Origin: Phytophthora colocasiae | Taxonomy: Eukaryota > Oomycota > Peronosporomycetes > Peronosporales > Peronosporaceae | Direction: 5' to 3' | NCBI GenBank assembly: GCA_018806915.1 | Contig: JAGKQI010000073.1 | Span: forward strand, 992,001 to 1,056,000 | Length of the DNA stretch: 64,000 nucleotides | Shown here: positions 9,813 to 21,094 of the stretch, piece after piece | Layout: every line of letters starts with the position of its first letter | Position numbering within the stretch: the first letter of the stretch is position 1 | Program-made: the position numbers and the translations under genes | Notes under the pieces: generated by a model | The model's database searches: none | What the model was told of the DNA's origin: nothing | The model's input: only the letters and a program-made list of their open reading frames with translations

Positions 9813-10028
9813 AAGGGGCTTCAGAGTTGCGCTGATCATGAAAACATATTCACGTAAAAGTAAAATTAGCCAATCAGATCGATTTGCTTTTATGTCCAAA
9901 AGTTAAGTTTTTTTAACGCTCGAAGCGAGTCAAAACGACCTGAGCACCTTACATTCGTTTCCTTTGCAGGAAGCGCACCCAGTTCGCACTGGCCTAAGAT
10001 TCGCCGTGGCACCAACTCCTGCGCGCAG

Positions 10029-10235
10029 ATGGCTCCCAAGGGGTTAGGCAGAAGACGTCCAGTAAGCTGGGAGAAGGACGGCGTCAACGGCGGCCTCTCA
10101 AGTGTCGAAATCATCCTTAGGTGGATATCAACGGAGGGAAACCTGCAGAGATAGCGAGGAGACGCTCACGGCGGCAAGACCAAGAAGGCATTGGCGACTG
10201 AAATTGCTGGGTTCATCGAGAAGGCTGGTATCTAA
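10029..10235 (+). pseudogene. Harbinger companion (SANT/Myb-like) protein fragment
   Basis: From ATG 10029 the frame reads MAPKGLGRRRPVSWEKDG, then a stretch ending RWISTEGNLQR, one in-frame TAG at 10152-10154, then GKTKKALATEIAGFIEKAGI and a stop. The pattern W...GG..S...L.W....GN...G..K..LA.EI is the one I associate with short DNA-binding proteins accompanying DNA transposons in oomycetes. The internal stop makes it a pseudogene. Confidence 0.5.
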
Positions 10236-10805
10236 GGCAGAACATACAAAGGTACATACTTATAAACCTCCTCTATCCTCGCACGTATCTCCTCGCACTT
10301 ATCAGCATCTGGCCACACTACAGCACGTGATTCGAGATCAACAAGATCATAAATGTAGCGATCCGTGAAGACCTCGATTGTGCCTTCTGCACAGTGAAAG
10401 TGTCTAGCCAGCTTTCCAAGGGAAGCCACATTGCGATCACATCCAAATGAATACAGAGAAACCAACAAATGGCACCATACACGTGTCTGAAGATTGTTAG
10501 ACTCGTTGTAGAAGACCGGATTATTCTGAATCAACTCCATAATTTGCGTGAACTGCAACCTCGTAACTCGAAAGTCTTCTTTAAACCTCTTATCATCGAG
10601 CTTATTGAGCCAATAGTCCAGCGCATCAGGAGCACGAGGCACTGGTTCGCGCGTGTTCAGGTAGCGACCTGTTGATCATCCAGTAGGCCTCAATGAACTG
10701 CATCACTAAATCATCGTCATCATGGAGCGGGGCTGGGTCTTCCTCGTCGAAAAACCACTCAGCACATTCAGCGAGTAACTCGGATTCCGCGTCGTAAGCT
10801 GCGCA
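10232..10805 (-). pseudogene. PIF/Harbinger transposase, N-terminal fragment
   Basis: The 136-residue frame includes FRVTRLQFTQIMELIQNNP, QTRVWCHLLVSLYSFGCD and ASLGKLARHFHCAEGTIEVF, the helical N-terminal region of Harbinger nucleases. Upstream, another frame adds AESELLAECAEWFFDEEDPA and ends FIEAYWMINR, so there is a single-base frameshift near 10,640-10,665. The frame ends at VPLYVLP before any of the three acidic catalytic residues. The transposase is truncated and inactive. Confidence 0.65.
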
Positions 10806-11136
10806 CGGCGCGCTGCCGACGCGACACCTTCGGCAGCGGTATTTATTAGCGTTGTTGGCACTTCGGACGAGGGGGGGGCTTCACGGTAAATGAAAAAGTA
10901 GCCAATCGGAGAGAGACAGACTTTTTACTTCTTTATGTCAAAAAGCGCGCACTGCTTCAACTCTGAAGCCCCTTAATATTACTTTCCAGTGATAATATTA
11001 GTATTCAATATCCCATTCAAACAATTCATTCAAGCCAAATTTCCTATACCGTCTTTATTAACATACATTACGCAGATGATTTGCAAGGCAATGTTGTAGA
11101 CCAGCAAATAGTTTACATATGCTTTTTGACAACATC

Positions 11137-11140
11137 CTAC
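11137..11140. repeat. Target-site duplication of element A, left (CTAC)
   Basis: The four bases before the 5' LTR match 41743-41746 after the 3' LTR. Confidence 0.75.
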
Positions 11141-11633
11141 TGTCCCGTATCCGGGATCGAGGGTGGCGTTCCAGCAGTGTTGGACCCCAGTCGGGCTCCT
11201 GAAAGACCCAAGCGGTCTCGGTGTCTGGGTGGCTCAAGTCGGAGTACCATACCAGTGGTACAGTATCAGTAAGGGGGACCTTCCCGCAATGATGGCGCTA
11301 GGTGGCGACGTGGAGGTCCAATGCACCAAGGAGCTGGAGATAACTGAGACCAAGTCCCCGGTGGAGTGGAGACTGCAAGGACGGATGGTACGTCGACGGT
11401 GCCCGGTGAGTGCGAAAGGTGAGGTGTCACCCCCAAGGGCGTGGTACCATACGGCGCTTTTCATTTTTTTAGTTAGTTACGAATTTCCCTAGTCAAGTGA
11501 ACAAGAACAAGAATCGACGTATATTGCATTTATTCAAGAACTTACTCCTCTCTACTCTACTTCTAGACCCCACTCAGGACCGTGCTCATCTAACAGCCAC
11601 AGGTACCGACCCCGACAAGGGAGGTGCGTGACA
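11141..11633 (+). repeat. 5' LTR of element A
   Basis: 493 bp, beginning TGTCCCGTATCCGGG and ending GTGCGTGACA. It differs from the 3' LTR at only two positions. A likely primer-binding site starts at TGGTGGAGAAG, two bases after the LTR end. Confidence 0.95.
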
Positions 11634-11916
11634 TTTGGTGGAGAAGCAGGCTACCTGTTTGCTGGAGAAGGTCTCCATTGGGGCAAGGGAGAGTCCGAAG
11701 GTGCACTAGAAAAGAGGAAACACAAGGGTGCGGAACGGTTCCGCTGGGTTACGGACGAACGAGGACTCTCAGAGGAGACTGGTCTCAAGGAACGGTAGCA
11801 GAGGCTACTAACAACCAAGTGCTGTGCGCTATATTTTGGAGTATATCCCCTGGGTGGGATCTAGACTCTACAAGGAAGAAGAAAAACTCAAGGAGGACTA
11901 CATCGCTGAAGTGAAG

Positions 11917-14199
11917 ATGGAGTCGCTAGAGCCAGGAGAGGCGAGTCAAGCGTTCCCCGCTGGAACTGGGAACAGAAGCGAAGAGCGTTCCTGGGGTGCC
12001 AATACACCGACGTCCCAAAGGAGCGTTAGGGAAGGACAGAGTGGCTCTCCAGACGTGACGACAGCGGCAGGACTCAGCGCCGTGAGGACGAACGTGCTAC
12101 AATGGGCCGCTGGAGCCGGAGGTGACCAAGAGGAGGCGGCTCGAAGGCGCCCAAGTGGAGGTGCGAGTACGGCTTCGTCCAGGTCTGGAACGCCCCAAGC
12201 CGGGAACGCTTCACGAAGCGTTCCACCCCGTCAAGACGATCCGTTCGAGATGAAGCCTCCTGCTACGCAGATGATGGAAGGACCTGCTGGGAGTAGGCCC
12301 CAACGTACGGTTCCCTCGCCAAGAAGCTACTACGAGATGATGGGATATCTGCCCTCGGAGCATACTGTTTCGAGACCTCCTCTGACGTGGGCCGCCCCAA
12401 GAGAGGAGCAGACCGTCCCAGCCCCATGGACCCAGGGGTACGCTAATTCCCCGACGCAAGCGTTCCCTGGAAAAGCGTTTCGGCCATCCATCCCGGCCTG
12501 GACTGGAACAAGTGGGTATGTGGAGAACGCTCCGCACTCGACGAGAACGCCTCAAACGAGAGGGGCTATCGCGAGCTACCGAAATGTTACGATGAAGGAC
12601 CTTTCCAGTCCGGCGGACTACGGGCTGAAGGGCTTATTTTCGACTCGCGTGCGGACACCGCCGGCTTCGTATATGACGACCCCTGCTTACGCCGTCCAGA
12701 CTCCCGTGTCGACTAGCGTTCCGAGGACGCTACCGCTGCATTATCCAGCCGCGGATTCGCAACCGTTCTTAATGGTCTCGCAACCGTTTCCTGTGACGCA
12801 GACGCAGTCGGCCGGTTTGCCTCCTGGAGCCCCCGCTGCTTCGTCGGTTGGGCAACTACGTCAAGAAGAGGCGCCGATACTACGAAGTCATGTCGGTGGA
12901 GAACGACCCAGGCCTCAGCCTACTGTGACGAGTGCCGCTACGCCGTACCCAACCCAACCGTTCGGACCAGGAAGCGTTCCCATCTCCGCGTCGCAACGCG
13001 GGAGTTGGACTAGGAACGCTTATGAACAAGCTTCACCTCGATATGAGCACCCCATGCCCGCGGGTCGACCACAACAAGCGCCGTTGGGGATGCCGACTAG
13101 TATCCGGAACGCCATAAGGATGCTACAACCGTTCTACTCGGATGATTCTACGGCAGAGCGAGCGGGAAGCTTTTGGGAAGCGTTCGAGCGTGCCACGGAG
13201 GGTTTGGATGACACGCTTCGGTTGAGTGCGTTCCGTGAATGTCTGAAGGGCAAGACAGGGGAACAGTGGTGGGTGCATTCGCGCATTGACGATTTCGACA
13301 CTTTAAAAACCCGGTTCTACAACCAGTTCATCTGTCAAACTCCCCAGCAACGTATTGAGCTGCTCAAGAAGACGACGCGGTCGCGCGGGATGTCCGCCGA
13401 GGTCTGGGGGGACTTAATTTCGAGGCTGTGCGACGACGCTCGGTGTTACGACTCAGATATGAGGTATCAATATTTCTTGTCGGGTCTGCGTAATTGCGAA
13501 TGGAAGGCTACGCTATCGAACGCTATGGTTGACTCGATTCCTCAAGCGGTAACGGTTCTGCTCTACAAGAATATGCACATTCCCGTGGAAAATGACGCTG
13601 ACTTTGAAGACACCCCACAACCGAAGAGCTCTGAGAACGATATGATGCAACAAATGCTCACGCTAATGCAACAGACGCAGCACATGTTGGCGCAGCAGCA
13701 GCAGCAGCAGTACGCTCAGACAAGCGTTCCTCAGAACACTACTCCGACGATTGCAGTGGCCCATTATGAAGACCCTGCGTTTGGGCACGCTTCGACGACC
13801 GTGGCGGCGGTGGCGCCTGAGACCCCTGCTAGAGGAATCCGCCAAGGCCCTGACATGCATACCCAGGAGGGTCAGGTCGTGTGTGGTCGCTGCCACACTC
13901 TGGGATGCAACCGGCTTAGTTGCCGTCGTGGTAATGCTGTCTGCTCGAATTGTCAGACCAAGGGACATGTCTACGTAGAATGCGAGCAGCCCCGCGGGCA
14001 AAGTCAATCGAACCGTTCTAGCCAACAGTCTGCGAACCGTACCCAGAACGGTTATAAGCGTACACCTGTTTCTGCAAAGTGCGATAGTCCTGACCACCGA
14101 GTGGCTAACTGCCCTACGAAGCTACTTCTCTCTCGTCTCTCCGTCCAGGAGAAGGCCACAGCCACGACCGGAGGGGACACTGCTGCGGGTCGCCAATGA
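11917..14199 (+). CDS. Gag polyprotein of element A
   Basis: This 760-residue frame starts at the first ATG (11917) of an open frame that extends upstream. The first 400 residues are Pro/Ser/Thr-rich and low in complexity. A retrotransposon gag domain follows (about 420-600: MLQPFYSDDSTAERAGSFWE, GKTGEQWWVHSRIDDF, RYQYFLSGLRNCEWK). Then come a Gln run and a zinc knuckle CSNCQTKGHVYVEC (CX2CX4HX4C) preceded by other Cys residues. It ends with TGA at 14197-14199. The same frame stays open for another 265 codons, so this may be a read-through gag-pol junction. Gag forms the virus-like particle in which reverse transcription occurs. Confidence 0.85.
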   Translation: MESLEPGEASQAFPAGTGNRSEERSWGANTPTSQRSVREGQSGSPDVTTAAGLSAVRTNVLQWAAGAGGDQEEAARRRPSGGASTASSRSGTPQAGNASRSVPPRQDDPFEMKPPATQMMEGPAGSRPQRTVPSPRSYYEMMGYLPSEHTVSRPPLTWAAPREEQTVPAPWTQGYANSPTQAFPGKAFRPSIPAWTGTSGYVENAPHSTRTPQTRGAIASYRNVTMKDLSSPADYGLKGLFSTRVRTPPASYMTTPAYAVQTPVSTSVPRTLPLHYPAADSQPFLMVSQPFPVTQTQSAGLPPGAPAASSVGQLRQEEAPILRSHVGGERPRPQPTVTSAATPYPTQPFGPGSVPISASQRGSWTRNAYEQASPRYEHPMPAGRPQQAPLGMPTSIRNAIRMLQPFYSDDSTAERAGSFWEAFERATEGLDDTLRLSAFRECLKGKTGEQWWVHSRIDDFDTLKTRFYNQFICQTPQQRIELLKKTTRSRGMSAEVWGDLISRLCDDARCYDSDMRYQYFLSGLRNCEWKATLSNAMVDSIPQAVTVLLYKNMHIPVENDADFEDTPQPKSSENDMMQQMLTLMQQTQHMLAQQQQQQYAQTSVPQNTTPTIAVAHYEDPAFGHASTTVAAVAPETPARGIRQGPDMHTQEGQVVCGRCHTLGCNRLSCRRGNAVCSNCQTKGHVYVECEQPRGQSQSNRSSQQSANRTQNGYKRTPVSAKCDSPDHRVANCPTKLLLSRLSVQEKATATTGGDTAAGRQ

Positions 14200-16700
14200 T
14201 GGGGGCAGGAGGAAGGGGAAGGGAGTGTCGACCCTTCTTCTTGTCTAGGAGATGACACACCTGGGAACGCTTCTGTGCAGGATCTGGGAGAAGTTGGAGC
14301 GTACCAGGATGAAATGGGAACGGTTAACGCTGTGAAAAGCGTAGATGAAGGGATTGAATTTGCTGTGGACAAGGCGGATATTGAAGGAGAGAAGTGCGGA
14401 ACGGAGTGTTCCGTGGAAGATGGCGAGCGTGAGGACCCGCGTAATTCTGGAAGGGCTGAAGCGTGCTTGAATGCGAAGAGAACGGTTAACGCTTTGAGGA
14501 GCGTGGGTGAGCGGACTGAAACGGATGTAAAGATGATGGATATTGGAGAAGAGAACGGGACGGAGAGTTCCGCTGCAGAAGACAAGCGCGAGATCTCGTC
14601 AGGTGCTGAGAGAAAGAGTGTTCCCAGGAGGGAATTTATCTACGATTACCGCGCGGAGAATACACGGGAAGAGGAGAAAATGATGGCTGAAGCGTCATTG
14701 CCATTGGAGAGTCGAGTAGCAGAGGCTACCACTGAAGAGGAGGACTATTTTTGCGATTACTATGCTGACTACAAGGAGATGGCCAGCCTGGAAGAGGGAC
14801 AGCCTGTCGAGGTGACGGCGTCCGCTAGGGTGGCGAGCAGCGTTTGCACGGAAGATAGGGAGCCGCATGAGGAAGAAACCATGAACGGTGAGGAACGGAA
14901 AGAAGAGCACGGAGAACGGTCAACGACGGAAATTGAGGAAAGTGGGAACGGTGGAACGGAGGAACAGTCCCCCCCAGCGGTGGACCGGGGTTCCTGAAGC
15001 CAGAGGTTATTAGAGCTTTAGAGGAACGGTTCGAGAGTGATGTAAGCGCGGTACGAGTGTTGTTCCAATGGCCACCCTACAAACCTACGGGGAAGCGTAA
15101 AGTTGTGCACGTGCAGTTCATGGATTCGAGTGAAAAGGGAACGGAGGACGCTCCCAAGGATGAGAACTCCCGAAGAAGAAGCCTCGGAAGAGCAAGAAAG
15201 GCCGCCTCCCGATCCCGGTGAAGGCGACACCGCGGCAGGAATTAAGGAAGAAACTATCTCTTCGGAGGACGCTGGCGGACTGGCTGGAATAGACCTGCCA
15301 GAAAAAAAGAACGCTGTTGGCGGAACGGTTGGAACCGTTCCCGAGTCAGAGGGCTCGACTAACGGTCGCTGTGTAACGCCTGCGGTTATCGAACCCGAAC
15401 CGCCGCCCCGAAGGGACACCTGCTGTGGAAGGGCGCCCCACTACTAGGCTCTTCACGGCTGAAGAACTGGACGCCCTGGAAGATGGAGCCGAGTCGCCCA
15501 TCGAAGAAGAGAAGGAAGAGTATGAGAAGGAGTTGGAGGAACGCTTATTCCCTCTGGACGAAGTCGAACTGAAGAGGCGCGTGAAGGCCAGCGCTGAACA
15601 GAAGAAGGAGCTGTCGTTGAAAGAGCTGAGTTGTATTCTCAATATACCAGAAGAAACCCTTGAGAAGACGCGAGATTCTTCGCCTGGAGAACTATCGACC
15701 CCTGAGTACTGGATAAGATGGTACGCTTCCACGCTAGCGTCGTCCGAAGCAGCCAAGCGTGCGAACCGAAACTTTAGTGAAACTCCGACCGAAGGGAACG
15801 CTGTGGCAAGCGTTCTGTATAACGCTGATGGTTACTTGGACGCGAAGGATTACCCTGGGAGAAAGAAGAAACACCGAAGATCGCATAAGCGTGAAAAGGC
15901 TAGGGCGAAGAAGTTCGCGAAGCCCAAGGAGGAAGCAAACCCTGTGACGATTCTCGACAACATTGGACTCCCTCTTGTGAATCGAAAGCCTAGAGAAATT
16001 ACGGAACGGTTATCAAGCGTTCCTGAGAAGGCCCGTCGAAGCGTTCGGACACCAGTGGAAGGACTTATTCGACGAATCGTTCACCAACTAGTGTTCGGAG
16101 GAGGAGACGCTAGACCCTCGGACCGTGCGGCACCTGCCAGATGAAACTGGAGTGACCGGAGGGATCCCCGCGAGAAGTATAGTCGAGAGTTCCTTCTGAA
16201 GGAGAAGGAACTTGAAATGCGAGCAAGGGCGTACTTGGAGCGTTCCGTGGATCACTTGGAGAAGAGTATCGTGGACATTTTGATACAAGGAATTAAGTAC
16301 CGATACGTGCTGGACTCCGACGATATTCGCAGGAAGCTAACGGATCGTACTCCTACGTGCGAACTGTGTCGCATTTTGTCTAAGCGTTCTTCGCGAAGAG
16401 GTCGCGTCTGCAACGTTCGGTTTGACCATTCTGCGTTACTCGCTAACCGTTCTGAAGCGTTGGGAACGCTTAGCTCGAGTGAAGATCAGCCGGGAGGCAT
16501 GTATGAGTACGCCCACGCTGTGTCGGATGCGACGGGCAAGAGTCCTGAGCCTGAGGAACTGAGCGGAGTGTCCGAATCCGAAGTGCTCAGTGAGGATGGG
16601 GACGACGCAGTCGTTCCAGAAGGCAAACGTATTATCGGTTCTGTGGGTGGGGTGGAGGCCGTCTCTACGGGCTATATCGACTGTCTGCCCTACCGCTATG
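14200..16700 (+). pseudogene. Gag-pol spacer region of element A, acidic, with several frame changes
   Basis: Downstream of the gag TGA the same frame runs to a TGA at 14995-14997 and is very acidic. The next plausible frame (PEVIRALEERFESDVSAVRV) begins after a run of seven C at about 14970. Further single-base shifts lie near 15,130-15,170 (into EEEASEEQERPPPDPGEG), near 15,410 (into TTRLFTAEELDALEDGAE), near 16,150 (into RAYLERSVDHLEKSIVDIL) and near 16,690 (into the protease). The segment encodes charged, coil-forming protein and CELCRIL, with no domain I recognise. It is large for a Gypsy spacer. Either this copy is mutated or the assembly carries homopolymer indels. Confidence 0.6.
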
Positions 16701-18057
16701 CTCATCGATTCAGGAGCTGTTGCCAGTCTAATCGACAAACCGCGTGCTGAAGAGGTTAGGGATGACGGACGCTCCATTGGAACCGTACCCTCAGGAACTG
16801 AAAGGCGTGTCGGGTCAAGCGTTACGAGTTAAGGGAATCGTCCGCCTACCCATGCGACTGGGGTCGAAGGAACTAATTCGGCCGTTCGTGGTAATTGAGA
16901 AGCTGCATGTGGATGTGATCCTTGAAACGGACACGCTTAGAGCGTACCGAGCCGTCGTCGACCTGGATGAAAGTACGGTAACGCTTAAGGATACAGGAGA
17001 AGCGTTCGCCATCGGGTCGCCGCGGGTGGAGGAAATGTACACCACTCGTATTAGCTCTACGGTACGGTTATGTCCGGGAGGGCAAGCGTTGGTGGTGACC
17101 GATGTGCAAGGAAAAGCGGCCGATGACTCTACTGTGCTCGTCGAAGGATATGTGGACCTGGACGACACGGTGAAAGTGGCTCGAACGCTGTGTACTGTGA
17201 AGGAAGGCAAGGTCGTGGTGGAAGTGTGTAACGCTTCGGAAGAAGACGTGATCATTAAAAAGGGAACGCTTATTGCCGCGGCTACGGTAGTGCCGGCGAC
17301 CGCCTTTGCTTACGAGAAGAACAATGTGGATGACCGGAACGCTTCCGCAAATGGAACGGATTGGGTAAGTTCCGTGCTGGGAACAGTTAGTTCGCGTTCT
17401 GAACCGTCCCGAGACCCCATGCCTGCCTTGGACGAAGCGTTACGACAAGAGTTTAAGGTGGACTTTACGGGATCGAAGTTGAGCTCTGAGCAGCAAGGGC
17501 TGTTCTCTTCTCTATTGGAGTCTTTCGCTGACATGTTCGTGGAAACCTCGATGAAGCCAGGTCGGACCAACCTTCTAGAGTTCTCTATAGATACAGGAGA
17601 CAATGCTCCAATCAAGCAGAGACCGTACCGGGTTTCTAAGGCCGAAGGTGATGTGATGGAAGCTGAGATCCAGCAATATCTCGATTTGGGGATAATACAA
17701 CCGTCCTCGAGCCCGTGGGCGAGTCCGGTGCTTATGATACGGAAGCCTGATGGCGGGATACGCTTCTGCATTGACTATCGGAGGCTGAACGCCGTTACTA
17801 TTAAGGACTGCTACCCGATGCCGCTAATTGATGACATCTTGGACGTTCTGGGGAACGCTAAACTGTTCTCTACTATGGACATCGCCTCTGGGTATTGGAA
17901 CGTTCCGATGGCCAAAGGAAGCGTGGAGAAAACAGCGTTCACCTGCAAGTATGGACTGTTCGAATGGTTGGTGATGCCCTTCGGCTTATGCAACGCGGTG
18001 CCGGCTTTCGAACGACTAATGGAGAACGTGCTAGTGGATCTTAAGTGGCGAACTTGC
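16698..18057 (+). pseudogene. Element A pol, part 1: protease and N-terminal half of reverse transcriptase
   Basis: The aspartic-protease active site MLIDSGAVASLID is at 16698, in a different frame from the rest. After a shift near 16,740 the frame continues without stops. It passes through a diverged protease flap (DVILETDTLRAYRAVVDL) and then Gypsy RT blocks: IKQRPYRVSKAEGDVMEAEI, QPSSSPWASPVLMIRKPDGG, FCIDYRRLNAVTIKDCYPMP and FSTMDIASGYWNVPM. It stops being pol at 18057, where a Mutator-like element enters directly before the catalytic YLDD. Part 2 resumes at 21095. Confidence 0.85.
18049..18057. repeat. 9-bp target duplication of the Mutator-like element, left
   Basis: CGAACTTGC here and at 21095-21103. 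Nine bases is the standard duplication length of Mutator-like transposons. Confidence 0.95.
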
Positions 18058-21000
18058 GGGAGTTGTTAATCCCACTAGACAAAACTGTTATTCGCACTAG
18101 ACAGTACCATCATCCTGGTACAGTAGCTGGTAACAAAAGCTCAGAATACCTTGCTATTCGCGAAGTAGCGACTAGTCTCACATCGGCGAGAAGAACGATG
18201 AGCGCGCATGATCTCCCCGCCGTCAAAGCGGCAATTGCTCGTCTTGGTAGAAAGTCACTGCAGGCCGGTGACATCATCACTTACATGTCACCTGGATACG
18301 GAGACACAGGGCGCGACGGCCGCGAAATGACAGCCCGTGTATTGGCAGTTACGTCAAATGCCGAATACCCTCTCAATCTTGACACTAACGAGCTTCTTAT
18401 CCCTACCTGGAAGATTCGAAAAGAAGAGGACCCTCTAGATCGACGGCAATGGCGAAGCGTTCGATCATTTGATTTGATTGACAGTGCTATCGCTGGACGT
18501 ACCCGACGAGAAGCTTTTGCTGAAGCTGCTCGAGATATTCCAGCAATAGTTCTGGCTAGTTTAAGCGGGTCAGCACAGATTGACACTCATGAAGACGCAC
18601 CGAAACTCGACAAGGATTCTCGGTGTACATCTGGGACTGCCCATATAGAAAACACTGCCGACGAAAAGCTTAGATGTCCTGTTCATCGTGTCCTTCATAA
18701 TAAGGGAAAAGGGAGAGGTGTAACTGAAGAAACAACAAGTGCGTCAATGAATACGATGAATTTACTGGAAGAGACATTGACTCCGACGTATTTTTTGGGT
18801 GCTTGCCCTGAATTTGATATGGTGACTTCTGGTGCAAACACGGCGGTATCCGAAACTACGCTTACGTTTCCTGGTAACCCAGACGGTCTTCTCCTGATAA
18901 CCGAAAATCATGGTGACATTGCGTCTGAGTCGTCGAAGACTATTAGTGATACTGGAGCAAAATCTACTGATTCAATTGCTTACCTACAAGTACCAAACAT
19001 TTTACCTGTTCCACCCGTTCAGGTTTTTGATTCTCCTCATCTAGCAAAAGACTTGATGAACCAATTCGCTCGAAACCATGGCTACGCTCTCGTCGTATTA
19101 CGATCGCTTGTGGACCGGCAGAAAGTTAAATATCGGGTTATTTTCGCATGTGATCGCAATGGAAACTACAAGGACGTCTACAAACCGCGACGAGGTGCAA
19201 AACGACGCCCAAACGCTGCATCAAGGAAATGTGGATGTACCATGCGAATTAACTTGTACCTCAACCGTGAAACGGGCAAATGGCGACAAGTCTACAAACT
19301 GGTATCACAAGTACGATGGCACTACAACCATGATCCTTCGACAAGTTCTTCTTCGCATCCAGCACATCGCAAAGCAGATCTCACGTCCGATGTTCGTCAG
19401 CTCATCACTTTAGACGCACAACTTGGTATCAAGCCATCTCGAACGATGGCGAGAATTCTACAGTCCGACCCAAACTCTGCTGTGTCGATGACTGACGTCC
19501 ACAATATTAGACAAACTGCTCGACCTGCCAATTACGACCTTGAAAAATCACGAATCGAGAATTTGTTCTCTCTTCTATCTAATAGCGATCATTATTTTTC
19601 GCACGAAGTGGATAAAACTCAGAAGTACCCACTTGTTTTTTGCTTTAAGGGAGGCCGTCAAAATCTTCAAGGCAAACCCTGACGTCGTACTGATGGATTG
19701 CACCTACAAAACTAATGTTTTCGAGATGCCTCTTTTGAACATGGTGGGCGTGACTGGTATGAACACCACTATTCACTTAGCGCAAGCATTTCTCCGCGGC
19801 GAAACTAAAGTGGACTACAGTTGGTCGCTTAGTCACCTGAGACGTGTTATGGAAGCTGAAAATATTTCTCTTCCTCAAGTTTTTATGACCGACTGTGACG
19901 TGGCTCTCATGAACGCCTTAGAACTGGTCTTTCCAGAAGTTCCTGTTCTATTGTGTGTTTGGCATATTCTGATGGATGTAAGGAATCATGCGAAGAGTAC
20001 TTTCATGGTAGATCGTGATTCATCCATGACCATTGACGGTGAAAAACACAGAGTTTCTAAGGCGAAAAAAATATTGGACGAGGCGGGATTAAACGAGTTT
20101 TGTGATTCTTTCAAAGCTCTTGTAAACGCATCATCTGCTGATGAATACGAACTATTTCACAGTCAATTACATCGGATTTGTCCCACGGAAGCTGAGTACG
20201 TCGATACTGTCTGGCTGAATATATGGAAGATGCGGTTTGTTCGCTGTTGGACTAATCGACACCTCCATTTCGATATGTATGCCACATCTCGAGTGGAGGG
20301 GTATCACTCTGCGCTAAAAGGATGGCTCCAGTCGAGGGGGGATCTATTTAAGATGTACCAGACGATGAAAACTTGGTGGCGCCTCTCAATTAAGACACAC
20401 AGAGATGCTGTATCCAATGAGGTGATTCGAGTCCCAAAACCATTAAGAGAACCATTATTTGTCAACGTTGTGAAGATTATTCACAAGTACGCTTTGCTTA
20501 GATGTGTGGAACTACTGGACACAGATATCGTGAATTCGTGCAGCGGAGTATTCACACATTCAACCGGCCTTCCCTGCCCTCATCGTCTAAGGCGGCTAAA
20601 AGAAGAGGGAAAAGCGCTGATTGTGTCGGATTTTCACGTGCACTGGAAAATTGATCGGTTTACAGAACCTCCGCCTCCACGAGCCATTGTATTTGAGCCC
20701 GACATAAAAACCCGCCGCTCGAATAACAAAAAGCATAAAAACTCTCACAAGAAAGGTTGCGGAGATACAGGTACGCGTCGATCCTTGAGCACTTTTGAAC
20801 GTGACGAGGCAACGATGTCGACAACTAGCCGTCAACCCCTTCCGACTGAAATACCTGATGTACTGACGACACGAGACAGAACGAGTAACTATTCAGTCTA
20901 CGACGGCGTAGATGAAGACGGATGTGTTAGCTACTTCAGTTTTTAAACACACACATTACTTTTCAAATCGGATTAATCTTTTTGGGCCTGCGGATTAACA

Positions 21001-21094
21001 CTTTCACCCTTCTACTACTACAGACTGTTGTACCTATCATTGGGTACATGTCTAGTGCGAATAACAGTTTTGTCTAGTGGGATTAACAACTCCC
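18058..21094 (+). mobile_element. Mutator-like DNA transposon (MULE), 3,037 bp, inserted in element A pol
   Basis: The termini 18058-18103 and 21049-21094 are perfect 46-bp inverted repeats beginning GGGAGTTGTTAATCCCACTA. They are flanked by a 9-bp duplication. The interior encodes a FAR1/MULE-type transposase in two overlapping frames. Composition differs from A: the AACGCT/AACGGT words are scarce here. Perfect terminal repeats imply a recent insertion, after A itself arrived. Precise removal with one duplication copy rejoins WRTC to LVYLDD in frame. Confidence 0.95.
18198..20946 (+). pseudogene. MULE transposase, split by one frameshift
   Basis: The first frame starts at the ATG at 18198 (MSAHDLPAVKAAIARLG) and runs to 19682. 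It includes a FAR1-like zinc region (NHGYALVVLRSL, ACDRNGNYKDVY, RKCGCTMRINLY). A second frame, entered near 19,600-19,640, contains the MULE catalytic core: VVLMDCTYKTN with the first Asp, VFMTDCDVALMNAL with the second, and VWHILMDVRNHAK. A SWIM-like CX..CPH cluster follows near SCSGVFTHSTGLPCPH. Together they form a normal-length transposase (about 915 residues) with a one-base disruption next to a T run. It could be a mutation, an assembly indel or, less likely, programmed frameshifting. Confidence 0.8.

Larger units (their letters stand above)
9813..10974 (-). mobile_element. Deleted PIF/Harbinger DNA transposon
   Basis: The ends are perfect 17-bp terminal inverted repeats (AAGGGGCTTCAGAGTTG at 9813-9829 and its complement at 10958-10974). 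They are flanked by a 3-bp duplication AAT (9810-9812, 10975-10977), as expected for Harbinger insertions. The interior keeps the N-terminal part of a transposase on the minus strand and a SANT/Myb-like companion reading frame on the plus strand. The DDE catalytic region is missing, so this 1.16-kb copy is an internal-deletion derivative. Confidence 0.8.

Noticed and set aside
19540..19682. Programmed ribosomal frameshift in the MULE transposase
   Set aside because: A T-run is present but no stimulatory structure can be shown; a simple indel is more likely.
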